In this document: positions 1 through 6,752 of the stretch, piece after piece
How the letters are laid out: the number at the start of each line of letters is the position of its first letter
Numbering within the stretch: position 1 is the first letter of the stretch
Assembly: GCA_964386505.1 (NCBI GenBank)
Contig: CAYLSM010000200.1
Span: 1-8,399, forward strand
Origin: JAJFUG01 sp964386505
GTDB taxonomy: Bacteria; Gemmatimonadota; Glassbacteria; GWA2-58-10
DNA: 8,399 bases
Reading direction: 5' to 3'
Translations under genes and position numbers: made by a program
The notes under the pieces: generated by a model
Database searches by the model: none
What the model saw: only the letters and a program-made list of their open reading frames with translations
What the model was told of the DNA's origin: nothing

Positions 1-111
1 CGCCCGCCGGTCAGGATTACTCGCTTGGCTTCACTCATTCGCTCATTCCTCGACATCAGAGACTCAAAAAAGATGGCATTTGCAGCCACTTAGTGATTTC
101 AAACTTGTATT

Positions 112-135
112 CTTCTTTCGTTTTGGCGAAAGAAG
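112..135. repeat. Perfect 9-bp hairpin
   Basis: The arms at 112-120 (CTTCTTTCG) and 127-135 (CGAAAGAAG) are exact reverse complements around a 6-base loop. No T-run follows on either strand, so it is not a clear rho-independent terminator. It lies about 50 bases from the composite inverted repeat at 186-327 and may belong to the same dispersed element. Confidence 0.5.
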
Positions 136-185
136 CAAAGCCAGCGGGGGCAACACGCGACGGTCATTACCAGGCGTCGACCTTA

Positions 186-327
186 ACACACCCCGCCCGC
201 TAAAGCGGGCACCCCTCTCAAGAGGGGATTCACTGCACCACGCCCGCGCTTTCCAATATCGCCCAAAATCCAGAGCCTTCAATCCCCTCTAAGAAGAGGG
301 GTGGCGGCGTCAGCCGCCGGGGTGTGT
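186..327. repeat. Composite inverted repeat: two 45-47 bp units with internal hairpins
   Basis: Unit 1 (186-230) and unit 2 (281-327) are inverted copies of each other around a 50-base spacer. The outer arms ACACACCCC (186-194) and GGGGTGTGT (319-327) match exactly. Each unit holds a GC-rich hairpin, with stems 195-200/205-210 and 303-308/313-318 and a 4-base loop in each. Each also holds a CCCCTC/GAGGGG hairpin, with arms 212-217/222-227 and 284-290/295-301. The GC-rich stems differ in sequence between the units (GCCCGC against GGCGGC) yet both pair perfectly. Conserved structure with changed sequence points to selection on folding or to a mobile palindromic element. The REP/BIME-like interpretation is inference. 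Confidence 0.7.
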
Positions 328-394
328 AAACCGAAGGCGCCGGTTCCAATGGATGCGGAAACTGTACTTAAGACTTCAAATTAGCTTCAAACGC

Positions 395-426
395 AACGGG
401 CCGTCCGCTTCCGGAAACGGCCCGTT
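395..426 (-). terminator. Probable terminator of yqeY
   Basis: The arms 395-404 (AACGGGCCGT) and 417-426 (ACGGCCCGTT) form a perfect 10-bp GC-rich stem, beginning 28 bases past the yqeY stop codon. An extra 4-bp pairing is possible inside the 12-base loop. On the minus strand the stem is followed by GCGTTTGAAGC, which is only a weak T-tract. The position supports transcription termination of the arginine decarboxylase-agmatinase-yqeY unit, but the poor T-run means it might act weakly or only stabilise the 3' end. Confidence 0.5.
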
Positions 427-454
427 AGACATTCATCCGTCAAACGCTCACGGC

Positions 455-910
455 TCACTTGCCGGCCAGGTGCTCGCGCACCAGACGGCTGACCAGGCCG
501 CCATCCGCCCGGCCCTTGAGGCGAGCCATGGACGGACCCATCACCTTGCCCATGTCCTGGGGGCCGGCCGCTCCCACCGCGGCCGCCACCTCGGCGACAA
601 CAGCACGGACCTGCTCCTCGCTGGCCGGCTCGGGAAGGTAGCGGCGGATCACGGCCAGCTCGGCCTCGGTGCGCTCGACCAGGTCATCCCGGTGCCCGGC
701 GCGGAACTGCTCCACCGACTCTGCGATTTTCTTGCCGTAGGCGGCGAACACCTCGGTCACCACCTCGTCGCTCAGCTCCTTGACGCCTTCCTTCTCGGTC
801 TTTTTCAGCATAAGCTGGCTCTTGAGCATCCTGAGGACACTGGTCTCCAGCTCGTTGCGGCTTTTCATAGCAGTTTTAAGGTCTTCCAGCAGCTTCTGTT
901 CAAGCGACAT
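455..910 (-). CDS. yqeY: GatB/YqeY-domain protein (YqeY)
   Basis: The product is a 151-residue protein of the GatB/YqeY family. It starts MSLEQKLLEDLKTAMKSR and has the family's charged N-terminal helices, the central RRYLPEPASEEQ segment (about residues 85-101) and the C-terminal part with GPQDMGKVMGP (about 115-125) before the final helix. The length is typical for stand-alone YqeY. The fold matches the tail domain of the GatB subunit of Asp/Glu-tRNA amidotransferase, which binds tRNA. The role of free YqeY is not settled, and a link to tRNA or translation is inferred. The start is well supported: a GGAGGT ribosome binding site ends 6 bases before the ATG. It begins 18 bases after the agmatinase stop and is the last gene of that operon, before the stem-loop at 395-426. 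Confidence 0.93.
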   Translation of the reverse strand: MSLEQKLLEDLKTAMKSRNELETSVLRMLKSQLMLKKTEKEGVKELSDEVVTEVFAAYGKKIAESVEQFRAGHRDDLVERTEAELAVIRRYLPEPASEEQVRAVVAEVAAAVGAAGPQDMGKVMGPSMARLKGRADGGLVSRLVREHLAGK

Positions 911-928
911 CTCTCACCTCCGGCGGTC

Positions 929-1819
929 TCAGGCTTTACCCGCCGCTGGTGTGCGTGTGAGCACCAGACCGATCAGATGGTAGACCAGCTTGGCGCAGGT
1001 GAAATCCGGGTACTGCACCCCGGGGTTGGGAGCCAGCTCCACCAGGTCGAACCCGATCACCCGCCTTCGCGCGGTGACTGCATCCAGCAGGGCCAGCATC
1101 TGGTACCACGACAGGCCGCCCGGCTCGGGCGTGCCGGTGGAGGGCGCCACCGCCGGGTCCAGGGCGTCCACGTCGATAGTGAGGTAGACCTCCTCGGGCA
1201 GGGCGGCTACGACGCGCTCGATCCAGTCGCTGCTCGTGGCCACCGTGCGGGCGTCCAGCAGCACCACCCGGCCCTCGGCATACAGTTCTGCCTCCTCGCG
1301 GCAGAGGCTGCGGATGCCAACGGCCACGGCCGCGGCCGGACCGGTCTCCAGGATACGCCGCATCACCGAGGCATGGCTGTAGGGGTCATCCTCGTAGCTG
1401 TCGCGCAGGTCGGCATGAGCATCCAGCTGAAGGATGCCGGCCCTGGGGTGCCGTTTCTGATGTGCGCGCCAGGGAGCCAGGGACAGGCTGTGCTCGCCGC
1501 CCAGGGTCGCCACCAGCTTACCGCGCTCCAAATAAGAGCCAACCGCCCGCTCCAGGCGCTCCAGGTACTTTTCAGCCGGGAGCGAAGGGTCGTCCTCCAC
1601 GGCCTCGGCGGTGTGGATGCCGAAAGCGGTGGTCTCGATCCCCAGCAGCGGGTCGTACTCCTCCACCTGCTGGCTGGCCTCGACAATGGCGCCCGGCCCC
1701 AGCGCGGTGCCGTGACCATAGCTGGTGCTGCGCTCGAACGGGGCCGGCAGAATCACGGCCCGGCAGGCATCGAGACCCGTCGGGCCGGCAGTGGGGTTCA
1801 GAAAATTGAGTCGTTCCAT
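929..1819 (-). CDS. speB: Agmatinase (agmatine ureohydrolase)
   Basis: This is a cytosolic binuclear-manganese enzyme of the ureohydrolase (arginase) family that hydrolyses agmatine to putrescine and urea. With the ATG start it has 296 residues, a usual length. All six expected metal ligands are visible: His110 in LGGEHS, Asp133, His135 and Asp137 in LDAHAD, and Asp216 and Asp218 in TIDVDALDP. The TGTPEPGG stretch that follows is typical of the agmatinase-like branch. A GTG three codons upstream (1828) is in frame and would give 299 residues. Neither start has a good ribosome binding site, which suggests translation by coupling, since the arginine decarboxylase stop lies only 1-10 bases upstream. 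That neighbour makes agmatine, so agmatinase is favoured over formiminoglutamase, guanidinobutyrase or arginase, although the family signature alone does not exclude them. Confidence 0.93.
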   Translation of the reverse strand: MERLNFLNPTAGPTGLDACRAVILPAPFERSTSYGHGTALGPGAIVEASQQVEEYDPLLGIETTAFGIHTAEAVEDDPSLPAEKYLERLERAVGSYLERGKLVATLGGEHSLSLAPWRAHQKRHPRAGILQLDAHADLRDSYEDDPYSHASVMRRILETGPAAAVAVGIRSLCREEAELYAEGRVVLLDARTVATSSDWIERVVAALPEEVYLTIDVDALDPAVAPSTGTPEPGGLSWYQMLALLDAVTARRRVIGFDLVELAPNPGVQYPDFTCAKLVYHLIGLVLTRTPAAGKA

Positions 1820-1829
1820 CGTCGTCACG

Positions 1830-2375
1830 CTACTTGATCAGGATCGCCGCCGCGATCACCGTGGTCCAGTTCCCGTCCTTGGCGCCGACTGCGGACTGCG
1901 TGATATTGGCGGTATGGACAATCTCGTTGCCCAGTTTCCAGAGTTCTTTTTTCTCGTCGTAACTGGCCTCGAGATCAACCTCGAAACCCATGATCGTGGC
2001 GAACATGTCAGCGGCGAGGTCCTCGGCGTAATCTCCGGCTTGCTGCTGGGTCTGTCCGAAACCGTGATGCTCGCTCAGGTATCCGTGCTTCTCGCGATCC
2101 TTGGGCACGGCCACACCTATCGAGGCGCTGATCAGACGATGCGGCTCGTTGGTGCACTGCTCGCTCATAACGCAATGGACTATCTGCCCCGCGGACAGGG
2201 AGGCCAGGCCTTTGGAGCGGGCCACGATCCGGCAGCGGGGAGGGAAAATGCTCGAAACCTTCACGAGGTTGAATTGCGCGATCCGGGCCTTACGCAGAGC
2301 CATCTCGAAGCTTGTCAGCTTCTCCTTGTGATGGCCCACTCCCTTGGTGAGGAATATCCTGGTCGGTACGTACAA
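1830..2375 (-). CDS. pdaD: Pyruvoyl-dependent arginine decarboxylase
   Basis: This enzyme decarboxylates arginine to agmatine and uses a covalently bound pyruvoyl group instead of pyridoxal phosphate. The 181-residue proenzyme is the usual size. The self-cleavage site is seen as VSSIFPP: by family precedent the chain breaks between Ser41 and Ser42, and Ser42 becomes the pyruvoyl group of the alpha chain. Glu102 in the SEHHG segment aligns by eye with the catalytic Glu109 of the Methanocaldococcus jannaschii enzyme. The FGQT, AGDYAEDLAA, NITQSA and WTTVIAAAI segments match bacterial members. The start codon is TTG: it sits 10 bases after GGAGG, the family-typical VPTRIFLTKGVG begins at codon 3, and an in-frame TGA two codons upstream rules out a longer form. 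It is the first gene of a three-gene unit with agmatinase and yqeY, with its own likely promoter at 2451-2479. Confidence 0.95.
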   Translation of the reverse strand: MYVPTRIFLTKGVGHHKEKLTSFEMALRKARIAQFNLVKVSSIFPPRCRIVARSKGLASLSAGQIVHCVMSEQCTNEPHRLISASIGVAVPKDREKHGYLSEHHGFGQTQQQAGDYAEDLAADMFATIMGFEVDLEASYDEKKELWKLGNEIVHTANITQSAVGAKDGNWTTVIAAAILIK

Positions 2376-2385
2376 CTCGCTTCAT

Positions 2386-2390
2386 CCTCC
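2386..2390 (-). promoter_or_regulatory. Ribosome binding site that fixes the TTG start of pdaD
   Basis: GGAGG on the minus strand lies 10 bases before the TTG at 2373-2375. An ATG overlaps the end of this site (GGAGGATG) but is out of frame with the decarboxylase, so it cannot be its start. The spacing and the conserved N-terminus that follows make TTG the only sensible initiation codon. Confidence 0.7.
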
Positions 2391-2450
2391 GAGTGAGTGA
2401 CGGTTTATAAGGAGAAATCGACTGGCCTTAAAGTCACGGAATAGAAATTT

Positions 2451-2479
2451 ATAATATCAAATCAGACTGCAAAAGTAAA
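2451..2479 (-). promoter_or_regulatory. Sigma-70-like promoter of the pdaD-speB-yqeY unit
   Basis: On the minus strand a -35 box TTTACT (2474-2479, 4 of 6 consensus bases) and a -10 box TATTAT (2451-2456, 5 of 6) are separated by exactly 17 bases. Transcription would start near 2444, giving a leader of about 69 bases before the TTG start of pdaD. The site is in an AT-rich patch just after the stop codon of the folate cyclo-ligase gene, where no clear terminator is seen, so read-through from upstream may add to expression. Confidence 0.5.
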
Positions 2480-2489
2480 GATTATTGGT

Positions 2490-3143
2490 TCAGGATACGG
2501 CCCTGTTACGGCGTGCATGGATAACCTCTTGCTCCGTAACAACATAATCCATGTCGATATCTCCAGGCGAGACCGCAAAATCGGGCACGATCTGGAATGA
2601 GAAAGCCAGCGCCGCCGCGGGTACAAGGCGACACTCAAGCAGACGGTCATAGTAGCCGCGGCCGAACCCGACCCGGTGGCCCAGACGGTCGAACGCCAGG
2701 CCGGGGGCGATCACCAGGTCCCAGGCGGGCATGAGCAGGGGCTTGCGGTTTTCGGGCGCGGGATCTAACAGGCCGAACGGGCCGGGGACGAGCGGGTCTA
2801 AGCGGATGATCTCGACTATTTCCAGTTCGGGGTCACCGCGGCGGGTCAACGGTACGCAGACCCGCTTTCCCGAATCCAGGGCGCGGCGGATCAGGCCGTG
2901 GGTGTCCACCTCGCCCGGCTTGGCGCTGATGTAGATGCAGGGAAAAAGGCAGTTCTGCCAGAGATCCAGTTCTTCCAGGCGGCTCCAGACCTCCCGGCTC
3001 CAAAGCTCCAGGCGTTCCGGGGTCTGCGCGGCGCGGCGGTCGAGTACAGTGCGGCGCAGGACATCTTTCGCCATCCGCACCGGATCGCGGCTGTCTGAGG
3101 AGGAGGATTCCAGGGCAGGCCTCCGTTCGGGAGCATCGGACAT
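2490..3143 (-). CDS. 5-formyltetrahydrofolate cyclo-ligase
   Basis: This cytosolic enzyme converts 5-formyltetrahydrofolate to 5,10-methenyltetrahydrofolate with ATP hydrolysis, returning folate to one-carbon metabolism. Family marks are KPGEVDT (about residues 75-81), GPFGLLDP (121-128), the PGLAFDRLGHR segment (147-157), the nucleotide-binding GFGRGYYDR (159-167) and the C-terminal DYVVTEQEVI. The chosen ATG (217 residues) lies one base after the glgA stop codon, which argues for coupled translation. A second ATG at 3074 begins MAKDVLRRTV, the usual family N-terminus, and would give 194 residues, the standard length. Neither has a clear ribosome binding site, and the extra 23 residues are Ser/Arg/Asp-rich and look disordered. 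The open frame also extends further upstream inside glgA, which I treat as non-coding. Confidence 0.9.
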   Translation of the reverse strand: MSDAPERRPALESSSSDSRDPVRMAKDVLRRTVLDRRAAQTPERLELWSREVWSRLEELDLWQNCLFPCIYISAKPGEVDTHGLIRRALDSGKRVCVPLTRRGDPELEIVEIIRLDPLVPGPFGLLDPAPENRKPLLMPAWDLVIAPGLAFDRLGHRVGFGRGYYDRLLECRLVPAAALAFSFQIVPDFAVSPGDIDMDYVVTEQEVIHARRNRAVS

Positions 3144-3144
3144 A

Positions 3145-4635
3145 TCAGGTGATATCGCGGCCACTGCGGCGGGTGCTGGCCCAGCAGTAGACCTCCAGAT
3201 ATCGCTCTGCCGAGCGCGGCCAGGAGAAATCCTCGCGGAACGCCCGCTCCATAAGCTTCTTCCAGTCGGCGGGGCGCTCGCGGAAGAACCGCACCGCCCG
3301 CTCCACACAGCCTGCCAGGGCCTCGGAGGTGTAGGGCTGGAACTTGAACCCGTTGCCAGCAGCCGGGGCGTCCTCCACGTCCAGAATCGTATCGTCCAGC
3401 CCGCCGGTGGCGCGCACGATCGGGATAGTGCCGTAGCGCAGGCTGTAGATCTGGTTGAGGCCGGAGGGCTCGTAGCGGCTTGGCATCAGGAAAAAGTCGC
3501 TACCTGCCTCGATCAAACGGCTGAGGCGCTCATCGAATGATATCTTCACCCGCAGGCTTTCCGGGAAACGGCCCTCCTGCGAGCGCAGAGCCTCCTCCAG
3601 CTCGCGGCTGCCCTGGCCCAGAAGCACTAGGTCCACCCCCTGGGCCATGATGCGGTCGAGCGCGTCCAGCAGAATATCGATGCCTTTCTGGGTGGCCAGG
3701 CGGGTGACCATGCCGATCAGCGGACGGCCGCCATCCAGAGGGAGATCAATCTCGCGCAGCAGGGCCTGCTTGCACTCGGCTTTGCCGGAGGGGTCCTCCA
3801 GGCTGTAGCGACGGGGCAGCGACTCATCAGTGGACGGGTCCCAGCGGGAGTAATCCGCCCCATTGAGAATACCGTGCAGTTTCTGGCTCTGGGCGCGCAC
3901 CGCCCCGTCCAGACCAAAACCGTACTCCGCGGTCTGGATTTCCTCCGCATATTTCGCGCTGACCGTGGTCAGGGCGTCGCCATAGGCGATCCCGGCCTTG
4001 AGCAGGCTGATCCGGTCGTAGAACTCCAGACCATCCGGGGTGAACACCGACCAGTCCAGGCCGGTCTGGGGCAGGAACTCCTTGGGGAAAATCCCCTGGT
4101 AACCGATATTGTGGATGGTGAACACGCTGGCCGTGTTCTTTAAACGGCGGTCCTGGCTGAACAGGGTGGCAAGGTAGGCCGGCACCAGGCCGGTCTGCCA
4201 GTCGTGGCAGTGGATTACCCGCGGACGGGGCTCCAGGATTAGGGCCAGGTCCACCACGGCGCGGCTGAAAAAGGTGAAACGCTCGCCGTTGTCAAACCAG
4301 TCCGAGCCGGTGCTGTTGTCCACGTATAGGCCGTCGCGGTCGAACAAATCGCGGCGGTCTACGAAATAAAGCTGCACTCCGTCCACCGTTGTCTCAAGCA
4401 GGCTGTAGTCCAGGCCGCGCCCGCCCACCGGGACCGAGTATTCCCCCGGCACCGGCGTCAACTTCAGCCCCGACTGGAGCACGCTGCGGTAGCAGGGCAG
4501 CACCACCGAGACTTTCAGTCCCAGACGCGCCAGGGCAGCAGGCAGCGCCCCGATAACATCCCCCAGCCCGCCGGTCTGGGCATAGGGCACCATTTCCGAA
4601 GCCGCAAACAGCACGTGCATGTCGTTGCATTTCAT
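3145..4635 (-). CDS. glgA: Glycogen synthase (ADP-glucose type, GT5)
   Basis: This cytosolic glycosyltransferase of family GT5 extends alpha-1,4-glucan chains, normally from ADP-glucose. At 496 residues it is a full two-domain GT-B enzyme. Visible marks are SEM(V/F)P near the N-terminus, TGGLGDV (21-27), HCHDW with the catalytic-site His (142-146), TIHNIGYQG (173-181), RLATQKG with Arg312 and Lys317 (the conserved phosphate-binding pair), and RYEPSGLNQIYSLRYG with Glu389 as the conserved acid. Odd point: the N-terminal KTGGL signature, whose Lys contacts the sugar nucleotide in Escherichia coli, reads QTGGL here (Gln20, codon CAG at 4576-4578). The first ATG is used, with a modest GGGA upstream. 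A second ATG at codon 6 is closer to the family N-terminus. It follows a LysE-type gene by 87 bases and runs directly into the folate cyclo-ligase gene. Confidence 0.95.
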   Translation of the reverse strand: MKCNDMHVLFAASEMVPYAQTGGLGDVIGALPAALARLGLKVSVVLPCYRSVLQSGLKLTPVPGEYSVPVGGRGLDYSLLETTVDGVQLYFVDRRDLFDRDGLYVDNSTGSDWFDNGERFTFFSRAVVDLALILEPRPRVIHCHDWQTGLVPAYLATLFSQDRRLKNTASVFTIHNIGYQGIFPKEFLPQTGLDWSVFTPDGLEFYDRISLLKAGIAYGDALTTVSAKYAEEIQTAEYGFGLDGAVRAQSQKLHGILNGADYSRWDPSTDESLPRRYSLEDPSGKAECKQALLREIDLPLDGGRPLIGMVTRLATQKGIDILLDALDRIMAQGVDLVLLGQGSRELEEALRSQEGRFPESLRVKISFDERLSRLIEAGSDFFLMPSRYEPSGLNQIYSLRYGTIPIVRATGGLDDTILDVEDAPAAGNGFKFQPYTSEALAGCVERAVRFFRERPADWKKLMERAFREDFSWPRSAERYLEVYCWASTRRSGRDIT

Positions 4636-4722
4636 CGCAGATTTTCCCGTGCAGGGATATCGATTGGGAAACAGGGCACAGAGGCCCGGGCCGGACAGCC
4701 CGTGGCCGAATCCGGCCGGCGC

Positions 4723-5373
4723 TCAGACCTGAATGCCGCTCAGGCCGTGCCAGCCGAAATAGAGCGCGAAAAACAGCAGTCCCACCGCGCAGGCCCGGAT
4801 CAGGCCCCTGTAGACCCGGTCGGTGAGCCAGCGCCGCCCGCCCGAGACCAGCGAGGAAACCGCCGTGTACCAGACCAGGTCGCTCAGGACATGCCCGGTC
4901 AGAAAAGCGGTCAATCCGGCCCAGCCGAGCTTGCCTGCCAGCAGAAGGTAGCCCAGGCCCACCGTGGCCCACCAGATTGTCCAGTAGGGGTTGGCCAGGC
5001 TGGTCAGGATGCCGGACAGGACCGGGTGCAGGCTGCGTGCCGGCGCAGTCCCGGTGTCGCTCGCGGCGCCGTAGAGGCTCAACCGTCCGGCCGAGCGCAG
5101 CATGTCCCCGCCCATGAAGAGCAGCACCAGGCCGCCGATCACTGCCACGGTCGAGATGACCGGAGGCGCGCTTAGCAGCTTGCCCAGCCCCAGGATCACC
5201 GCGCCGACCAGGGTCGCCTCCAGCAGTCCGTGGCCCAGCACCACCAGCGGCCCGGCCATGAACCCACGGCGCGGGCTCTGCCCCACCACCACCACGAACA
5301 TCGGCCCCGGCATCATCGCACCTGAGAACCCGATCAGGAACGAGCCCAGGAAAATTCCGGTCAAGCTGTCCAT
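4723..5373 (-). CDS. LysE/RhtB-family exporter
   Basis: This is an inner-membrane protein of about 216 residues with roughly six hydrophobic segments, the usual size for the LysE/RhtB superfamily, which exports amino acids and related small solutes. The family-typical PGPMFVVVVGQSPRRGFMAG stretch lies in residues 22-41 and is followed by GHGLLEATLVGAV. The NPYWTIWWATVG segment in the middle is also characteristic. The substrate cannot be told. Two ATGs are adjacent: GGGAGG stands only one base before the first (5376) but four before the second (5373), so I prefer the second. The gene follows the Nramp-like gene by about 60 bases on the same strand and precedes glgA, perhaps as part of one transcript. 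The neighbouring arginine-polyamine operon makes a basic substrate tempting but unproven. Confidence 0.88.
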   Translation of the reverse strand: MDSLTGIFLGSFLIGFSGAMMPGPMFVVVVGQSPRRGFMAGPLVVLGHGLLEATLVGAVILGLGKLLSAPPVISTVAVIGGLVLLFMGGDMLRSAGRLSLYGAASDTGTAPARSLHPVLSGILTSLANPYWTIWWATVGLGYLLLAGKLGWAGLTAFLTGHVLSDLVWYTAVSSLVSGGRRWLTDRVYRGLIRACAVGLLFFALYFGWHGLSGIQV

Positions 5374-5437
5374 CATCCCTCCCTGAATGATAAAATAGCT
5401 TCCGAGCGCCGGGAGGTCAAACCGCGGCGGCGATTTT

Positions 5438-6667
5438 TCAGCCCTGTGTGATCAGCGCGGCGATCCGCTCGAAAGATTTCCAGGCCAGGAAAAGAACAGC
5501 CAGCAGGCCGGCCACGGCCGCCAGGTTCAGCCACCAGGGAGGAGTGGCCTCGCCCATCACTTCCCGGCTGTTGGACTCCTTGATGATAAAGAAAGCGGTC
5601 AGCGGCACGGCGATGATGATCGCGGCCTGCAGCACGATAATCATCTCCACCGGCTGCTTGCCTCCGGTCATGATCGCGATGCTCATGCCGATCAGCATGA
5701 TCAGCGTAGCGATGATCTTGGTCGGGAGGCTTTCCATCCGCCCGCCGCCCAGTCCCAGCCCGTCCGACAGGATAGTGCCCCCCAGGACCGCGTTGCCCAG
5801 GAACGAGGAGAACGAGGCGCCCCAAAGCCCGGCGCAGAACAGCCATTTGGCGCTCTTGCCCAGCAGCGGTTCGAGCTGCACCGCCATGTCGGCCGCCGCG
5901 GTCACCTTGATCCCCTTGGGAAACAGCACCGTGGCCGCGGTAAGCATGATCATCATCGAGATAAGACTGAGAGCGAAGATGCCGATCACGGAGTCGCGGA
6001 TCGACTCGCCGGCCTGCTCGGGACCCCAGTTCTTCTCCTGCACCAGGTAGGCCTGGAACAGGGCCGCCATGACCGAAAAAGTCGTTGAGACAATGGCCAC
6101 CACCTGGATCACATTACCCTCGGCCGGCCAGCTCGGCACAAGTCCGCGCAGGATCATCACCGGGTCGGGCATCGCCACCAGAAGATTGCCGGCGAAAGCC
6201 AGGATCATCAGCACCACCAGGCCCATCATCAACTTTTCCACGGCCTGGTAAAGCTTGCGGAAGAAAAACATGAAAGCTATCGAAAGCACAGTGAACACAG
6301 CGGCCCACATCCCCACCGTGCCACCGAGCAGGGTGCTCATCGCCATACCCACGCCGATGTTGTTGCCGCCCTGGAAACCGGCGCAGACCGTGAAGGCGCA
6401 GATACCGATAATCACACTCAGCCAGCGGCCGTAGCGCCCGGCCAGGTGGGTGAGAAATTTTTTCCCGTTCAAAGCGCCAAAACGCGCCGCCAGTACAGTG
6501 TAGCTGAGCATGAACACGCCGCAGAGCAGCAGCAGCCAGAGCATCCTTGCGCCCATGGCCGAGCCGTTGGCGCTGATCGAGCTGATCGATCCGGGTCCCA
6601 GCACCACGGCCGCGATGATCAAGCCCGGGCCGAGCATGCGCAGCAGGGCAATCAGTTTTTGCTTCAT
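5438..6667 (-). CDS. Nramp-related membrane transporter lacking the canonical metal site
   Basis: This is an integral membrane protein of 409 residues with about 11 hydrophobic segments in the Nramp (SLC11, LeuT-fold) arrangement. The start MLGPGLIIAAVVLGPGS aligns with Nramp helix 1. Classical Nramp proteins bind Mn/Fe with DPGN in helix 1 and MPH in helix 6. Here these read GPGS (24-27) and, by hand alignment, SVM (198-200), so the side chains that coordinate transition metals are absent. The name 'Mn transporter MntH' would therefore be unsafe. Possible roles are transport of another cation or another solute. A short QGGNNIGVG segment (99-107) in helix 3 and a polar TAA segment later are otherwise unremarkable. 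AGGAAGG lies about 11 bases upstream of the ATG. It sits 85 bases after the DUF3467 gene and upstream of the LysE-type gene. Confidence 0.85.
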   Translation of the reverse strand: MKQKLIALLRMLGPGLIIAAVVLGPGSISSISANGSAMGARMLWLLLLCGVFMLSYTVLAARFGALNGKKFLTHLAGRYGRWLSVIIGICAFTVCAGFQGGNNIGVGMAMSTLLGGTVGMWAAVFTVLSIAFMFFFRKLYQAVEKLMMGLVVLMILAFAGNLLVAMPDPVMILRGLVPSWPAEGNVIQVVAIVSTTFSVMAALFQAYLVQEKNWGPEQAGESIRDSVIGIFALSLISMMIMLTAATVLFPKGIKVTAAADMAVQLEPLLGKSAKWLFCAGLWGASFSSFLGNAVLGGTILSDGLGLGGGRMESLPTKIIATLIMLIGMSIAIMTGGKQPVEMIIVLQAAIIIAVPLTAFFIIKESNSREVMGEATPPWWLNLAAVAGLLAVLFLAWKSFERIAALITQG

Positions 6668-6752
6668 ATTGCTGCCGCCTTCCTGGTACGGTTGTCTGTT
6701 TTCGCGTTAACTGGTCCGGCCCGCTGACAGGCTCGCCAGGCGGACCGGAATC

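Larger units (their letters stand above)
1..454. other. Left intergenic region without a gene
   Basis: No convincing coding region is found in these 454 bases on either strand. The short open frames here have low-complexity, repeat-derived translations and no ribosome binding site. What the stretch does hold is a 9-bp hairpin (112-135), a composite inverted repeat with four internal hairpins (186-327), and a probable terminator for yqeY (395-426). The first 100 bases show nothing I can name. The structure suggests a dispersed, non-coding repeat element downstream of the polyamine operon, but whether it recurs elsewhere in the genome cannot be seen from this window. Confidence 0.6.

Noticed and set aside
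80..292. Small plus-strand open frame (70 codons)
   Set aside because: It runs through the hairpin and one unit of the inverted repeat, its composition is repeat-derived, and there is no ribosome binding site.
186..327. CRISPR-like repeat array
   Set aside because: There are only two units, in inverted orientation, with internal hairpins and no regular spacers or cas genes.
353..1837. A 494-codon open frame on the plus strand
   Set aside because: It lies opposite yqeY and speB, both of which have clear family motifs on the minus strand. Its translation is His/Gly/Arg/Gln-rich without any recognisable domain, as expected for an antisense frame in GC-rich DNA.
1725..2396. A 223-codon plus-strand open frame opposite the arginine decarboxylase
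   Set aside because: The minus strand encodes a well-conserved pyruvoyl enzyme here, and the plus-strand translation shows no family features or ribosome binding site.
3144..3308. Upstream extension of the folate cyclo-ligase frame into glgA
   Set aside because: The extra 55 codons overlap the conserved C-terminus of glgA, give a low-complexity sequence and are not part of the family.
4640..4722. GC-rich hairpins between the LysE-type gene and glgA as a terminator
   Set aside because: Short GGCCG/CGGCC pairings exist but no T-tract follows, so the gap is left unassigned.
6713..6746. GGTCCG/CGGACC stem between the DUF3467 and Nramp-like genes as a terminator
   Set aside because: The stem is only 6 bp around a 22-base loop and no T-run follows, so it does not support termination.
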